From Thalassospira xiamenensis M-5 = DSM 17429 (GTDB taxonomy: Bacteria; Pseudomonadota; Alphaproteobacteria; Rhodospirillales; Thalassospiraceae): a DNA stretch of 64,000 nucleotides. A program made the translations under genes and the position numbers. The stretch is from contig NZ_CP004388.1 in NCBI RefSeq assembly GCF_000300235.2, positions 62,001 to 126,000 of the forward strand, written 5' to 3'. Positions 60,942 through 64,000 of the stretch are shown here, one piece after another. Position 1 is the stretch's first letter; the number at the start of each line of letters is the position of its first letter. The notes under the pieces are model-generated. The model was not told the origin of the DNA, did no database searches, and saw only the letters and a list, made by a program, of their open reading frames with translations.

Positions 60942-61139
60942 CTAGAGGCGGTCAAACCAGTTGCGGACCTGGCGGTCGGCCTCTTCGCGCTCAACGCCAT
61001 AGGCTTCCTGAACCAAGCCAACCAGTTTTTCCTGCTGGCCTTCGATCTCATCAAGATCATCGTCGGTGAGGCGGCCCCATTCGCGCTTGACGTGACCACG
61101 CATCTGTTTCCAACGGCCTTCAATCTGGTCCCAATTCAT
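60942..61139 (-). CDS. CsbD-family stress protein
   Basis: 65 residues, beginning MNWDQIEGRWKQMRGHVKREWGRLTDDDLDEIEG, which matches the CsbD family throughout, including the conserved KEWGKLTDDDL-like stretch. These small, highly charged helical proteins accumulate in stationary phase or general stress. It is a single gene with its own terminator. GGAGAA lies about 6-11 bp upstream of the ATG on the minus strand. Confidence 0.93.
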   Translation of the reverse strand: MNWDQIEGRWKQMRGHVKREWGRLTDDDLDEIEGQQEKLVGLVQEAYGVEREEADRQVRNWFDRL

Positions 61140-61407
61140 CAGGTGTTCTCCTGTTTCTTTCGGGTTGTTTGCTCGTTCGGTCCGGAAATTTTATCTGCAT
61201 GCCAATGGCATGCTGCTTTTCCGGTTGCCTGATCATAAAACGGCTCGGAGTGTTTTTTGTTCCACGATGCCCGGATTGCTTCCTCTGCCGGGGCAGGGGG
61301 GGGCGGCCCGCTGACTTGCCATATTCGCCTTTGAGGGGTATAGCCGAGCCAGTTTTTTCATTGGAGTGTGTGTGAGCGCACCATCGGCGTGCAGCACGGA
61401 GGACAAT

Positions 61408-62025
61408 ATGCGCGGATATTTCGGGATCGGGATCGAAGGGGCCAGCAAGCCTTTTAACGTGGGCACGCTGTTTCGTTCCGCTCATGCGTTTGGTGCCAGC
61501 TTTGCCTTTACGGTGGATGCGGATTTTCGTGATGAACGGGCCAATGTGGCCGACACATCACGTGCGTCCGAGCAGATGCCCTACTATCACTTCCCGGATC
61601 ACGATCATCTGTTTCTGCCCGATGGATGCCGGATGGTTGGTGTCGAACTGACACCTGATGCGATTGAACTGCCAAGTTTCAAACATCCGTCGCGCGCGGC
61701 CTATATTCTTGGGCCGGAACGTGGAAATCTGTCGCAGGAAATGCAGGATCAGTGCGATTTCATCATCAAAATCCCGATGAGCTTCTGCGTGAATGTCGCG
61801 ATTGCTGCCAATATCGTGATGTATGACCGCCTGATCAGTCTGGGCCGGTTCGCCCCGCGCCCGGTACGTGCTGGTGCCCCGACCGAGCCAAAGCCAGAAG
61901 CCTTTTATGGCGGCTGGATTTCGCGCACGCGTGACAAACGCAAAGCAGATCCGGAAAAGTTTCGTCAGGCTCCGCCACCCGATTACAGTGTGATCGACGG
62001 GACGCTGGATGACGACGACGATTAA
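61408..62025 (+). CDS. TrmH/SpoU-family RNA methyltransferase
   Basis: 205 residues from ATG 61408, with GGAGGA at 61398-61403; an upstream in-frame start (61366) lacks this. The knotted SPOUT fold is signalled by motif 1 NVGTLFRSAHAFGA, motif 2 YILGPERGNLSQEM, and motif 3 IPMSFCVNVAIAANIVMYDR. The Ser-Phe-Cys-Val-Asn variation of the usual SLNVS is notable. It uses S-adenosylmethionine to methylate rRNA or tRNA. The C-terminus is basic and then acidic (TLDDDDD). The target is unknown. Confidence 0.9.
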   Translation: MRGYFGIGIEGASKPFNVGTLFRSAHAFGASFAFTVDADFRDERANVADTSRASEQMPYYHFPDHDHLFLPDGCRMVGVELTPDAIELPSFKHPSRAAYILGPERGNLSQEMQDQCDFIIKIPMSFCVNVAIAANIVMYDRLISLGRFAPRPVRAGAPTEPKPEAFYGGWISRTRDKRKADPEKFRQAPPPDYSVIDGTLDDDDD

Positions 62026-62041
62026 GGCATAAAATGAAGCA

Positions 62042-62075
62042 ACGGCCGCGAGGGAGGGGCGCGGCCGTCGCATTT
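62042..62075 (+). terminator. Terminator after the methyltransferase gene
   Basis: ACGGCCGCG pairs with CGCGGCCGT around AGGGAGGGG, then CGCATTTT. Confidence 0.7.
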
Positions 62076-62152
62076 TCCTGACCCGGTTTCATCGACAGGG
62101 GGAGGTCGATGGCAGGTGGCATGGGTCAGGCAATCGGGTTCATCATTTGGTT

Positions 62153-64000
62153 TCAGGCGGCTTTTGCCGCTGTTTCATCATCTTTGTCACCTTCATCCGC
62201 ATCGGGAATTTCCGCCTTTTCAGGCAGAATGCCGTGCGGATTGCGCAGCAGGTTGGCAATCATCCGCATCCCGACATCTCCTTGCAGGGTCAGCAGGCTT
62301 TCGGGATGGAACTGGACCGCGCTGATCGGCAGGCTTTGATGACGTATCCCCATAACCACACCGTCATTGCTGCGCGCGGTGACTTTAAGGTCAGCTGGCA
62401 GGCTTGCCAGGTCGGCAAATAGCGAGTGATAGCGCCCAACAACGATTTCATCGGGAAGGCCTTCAAACAACGGATCAGACGGGTCCAGTTTCACCTTAGA
62501 CGGTTTGCCATGCATTGGTGTGTCGAGTTGACCAAGTGATCCACCAAAAAATTCGACAATCCCCTGTAAACCAAGACAAACACCAAATACCGGAAGCCCC
62601 GCGGCAAGGGCACGTTCAATGCTTTGGCGCAGACCATAATCATCGGGGCGCCCCGGACCCGGGGACAGGAACACCAGATCCGGTTTGAAATCATCAAACG
62701 CCTCATCCGGGAAACCGGGGCGGAGCGTTAATGTTTCGGCACCAGTTGCACGGATATAGCTGGCAAGGTTTTGAACAAAGCTGTCTTCGTGATCGATCAG
62801 AAGCACGCGTTTGCCAACGCCCGAAATGGTCGGATCAATGGTGGCTTCGTCCTTGGCATCGCGGGTTACGGCATCAATCATGGCCGATGCCTTCAACACG
62901 GTTTCGGCTTCTTCGGCGGCAGATTCACTATCAAACAGTAATGTCGCACCCGCGCGAACTTCGGCGACACCCTGTTTGAGGCGCACGGTGCGCAATGTCA
63001 GGCCGGTATTCAAGTCGCCATTGCACAGAACCGCGCCGATGGCCCCGCCATACCATGCCCGCGGGCTGCGCTCGACTGTTTCGATATGTTTCATGGCTGC
63101 CCGTTTGGGGGCACCGGTTACGGTGACCGCCCAGCAATGCGTCAGGAAAGCATCAAGTGCATCAAAGCCTTCGCGCAGGCGGCCTTCGACGTGATCGACC
63201 GTGTGGATCAGGCGGGAATACATTTCGATCTGGCGACGGCCAAGAATACGGATGCTGCCGGGTTTGCAGACGCGTGCCTTGTCGTTGCGATCAACATCGG
63301 TGCACATTGTCAGTTCGGATTCTTCCTTGGCCGAATTCAGAAGTGTTCGGATATTTTCCGCATCCTCGATCGCGTCGCGGCCGCGCGCGATGGTGCCCGA
63401 AATCGGGCAGGTTTCAATACGTTGGCCGGTGACGCGGACATACATTTCCGGCGATGCCCCGATCAGATGTTCACCGTCCCCAAGATTGATCAGGAAACCA
63501 TAAGGTGCCGGGTTGCGGCGTTTAAGGCGGCGGAAGATTTCCGACGGTGCCGTTTTGCATTCGGTTCGAAAGACGCGGCTTGGCACGACTTCAAACAGTT
63601 CTCCGCGCGCAAATCGTGGCTTGGTATCATCTACGACGGCGGCGTATTCGCCTTTCTTCATATCGTTTTCGACGATTCCGTTTGCACCGTGTGACGGTGG
63701 GTGATCCTGTGCGATGCGGTCAAGCCCTGCAGTGCTATGCCCGTCTGGTGCAATGAAGTCATATTCAAAAAGGGTCGCGACCTTGGATGCGTGGTCGACT
63801 GTAATCATCTGATCGGGCAGGTAAAGATGGACATCCTTATGATCACTGCTGCGGTCCTGGGTCAGTGCAATTTGTTCGAAATGAAGGGCGATGTCGTAGC
63901 CAAAGGCACCGTATAGACCCAAACGTTCCTCGCCCTTGTGGGCAAACAGATCGCGAATGGCCCGGACAACGGAAAACAGGCTGGGTTGTTGACTGCGTTC
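62153..64000 (-). CDS. trpE(G): Fused anthranilate synthase TrpE-TrpG (5' end beyond the window)
   Basis: The frame runs off the right edge, so the N-terminus is missing; 615 residues are visible. The first readable part (ERSQQPSLFSVVRAIRDLFA) is the end of the TrpE N-terminal domain. The chorismate-binding core has FEVVPSRVF, GASPEMYVRVTG, CPISGTIARGRD, TMCTDVDRNDKARVC and GAPKRAAMKHIE. After about residue 400 (visible numbering) begins the TrpG glutaminase: LLIDHEDSFVQNLASYIR, the Cys nucleophile in VFGVCLGLQGIVEFFG, and His/Glu in VQFHPESLL. The fusion is typical of several alphaproteobacteria. It makes anthranilate from chorismate and glutamine. Confidence 0.95.
   Translation of the reverse strand, partial: ERSQQPSLFSVVRAIRDLFAHKGEERLGLYGAFGYDIALHFEQIALTQDRSSDHKDVHLYLPDQMITVDHASKVATLFEYDFIAPDGHSTAGLDRIAQDHPPSHGANGIVENDMKKGEYAAVVDDTKPRFARGELFEVVPSRVFRTECKTAPSEIFRRLKRRNPAPYGFLINLGDGEHLIGASPEMYVRVTGQRIETCPISGTIARGRDAIEDAENIRTLLNSAKEESELTMCTDVDRNDKARVCKPGSIRILGRRQIEMYSRLIHTVDHVEGRLREGFDALDAFLTHCWAVTVTGAPKRAAMKHIETVERSPRAWYGGAIGAVLCNGDLNTGLTLRTVRLKQGVAEVRAGATLLFDSESAAEEAETVLKASAMIDAVTRDAKDEATIDPTISGVGKRVLLIDHEDSFVQNLASYIRATGAETLTLRPGFPDEAFDDFKPDLVFLSPGPGRPDDYGLRQSIERALAAGLPVFGVCLGLQGIVEFFGGSLGQLDTPMHGKPSKVKLDPSDPLFEGLPDEIVVGRYHSLFADLASLPADLKVTARSNDGVVMGIRHQSLPISAVQFHPESLLTLQGDVGMRMIANLLRNPHGILPEKAEIPDADEGDKDDETAAKAA

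Noticed and set aside
1..64000. CRISPR arrays, tRNA and rRNA genes, intact insertion sequences, prophage
   Set aside because: None was found on reading both strands. The only repeats are the short palindromes and hairpins listed.

Overview
The window is chromosomal DNA of an alphaproteobacterium, most likely Rhodospirillales and close to Thalassospira. This is inferred from gene content and order, not from a database search. The clues are the chvI-chvG-hprK-rapZ-EIIA(Man)-HPr-EI-ahcY block with a short HprK, a DivL-like PAS protein, a fused TrpE-TrpG enzyme, the dnaX-ybaB-recR cluster preceded by a small SRP RNA, and many TRAP transporter and regulator genes. No rRNA, tRNA, CRISPR array or intact insertion sequence was found. 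One transposase remnant lies near 57.6 kb.

Layout. 0-2.3 kb: a LysR gene cut by the left edge, a 60-residue small protein followed by two CUUCCUCCC-loop hairpins (a cuckoo/CcsR-like sRNA candidate), and an MFS transporter. 2.4-9.7 kb: a TAXI-type TRAP transporter operon with a DUF1850 lipoprotein, beside a DctB/DctD-like two-component pair. A sigma-54 promoter and two 19-bp inverted repeats 33 bp apart lie between them. 10-18.2 kb: ChvI/ChvG envelope-stress signalling, the regulatory PTS without a sugar permease, and ahcY with a SahR-like operator over its promoter. 18.2-33.2 kb: mixed housekeeping genes, including KtrAB potassium uptake, an HD hydrolase, a DivL-like pseudokinase with Arg at the phosphoacceptor site, and an adenylate cyclase overlapping a Crp/Fnr regulator.

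33.4-40.5 kb is a seven-gene operon: a DctPQM TRAP transporter, shikimate dehydrogenase, a GntR regulator, 3-dehydroshikimate dehydratase and type II dehydroquinase. Together these can import quinate or shikimate and convert them to protocatechuate. 40.5-41.5 kb is a C-rich region without genes, bounded by two near-identical 19-nt palindromes. 41.5-45.8 kb: recR-ybaB-dnaX, the SRP RNA and nudC. 45.9-52.2 kb looks accessory: an orphan solute-binding protein, two glutathione transferases each divergent from its own regulator (LysR, TetR), and a peroxiredoxin-like/2OG-Fe(II) oxygenase fusion. 52.2-64 kb: lysine biosynthesis (dapD, dapE), a HAD nucleotidase, an EAL phosphodiesterase, pckA, a HugZ-like protein, DUF1289, CsbD, a TrmH-type methyltransferase, and TrpEG cut by the right edge.
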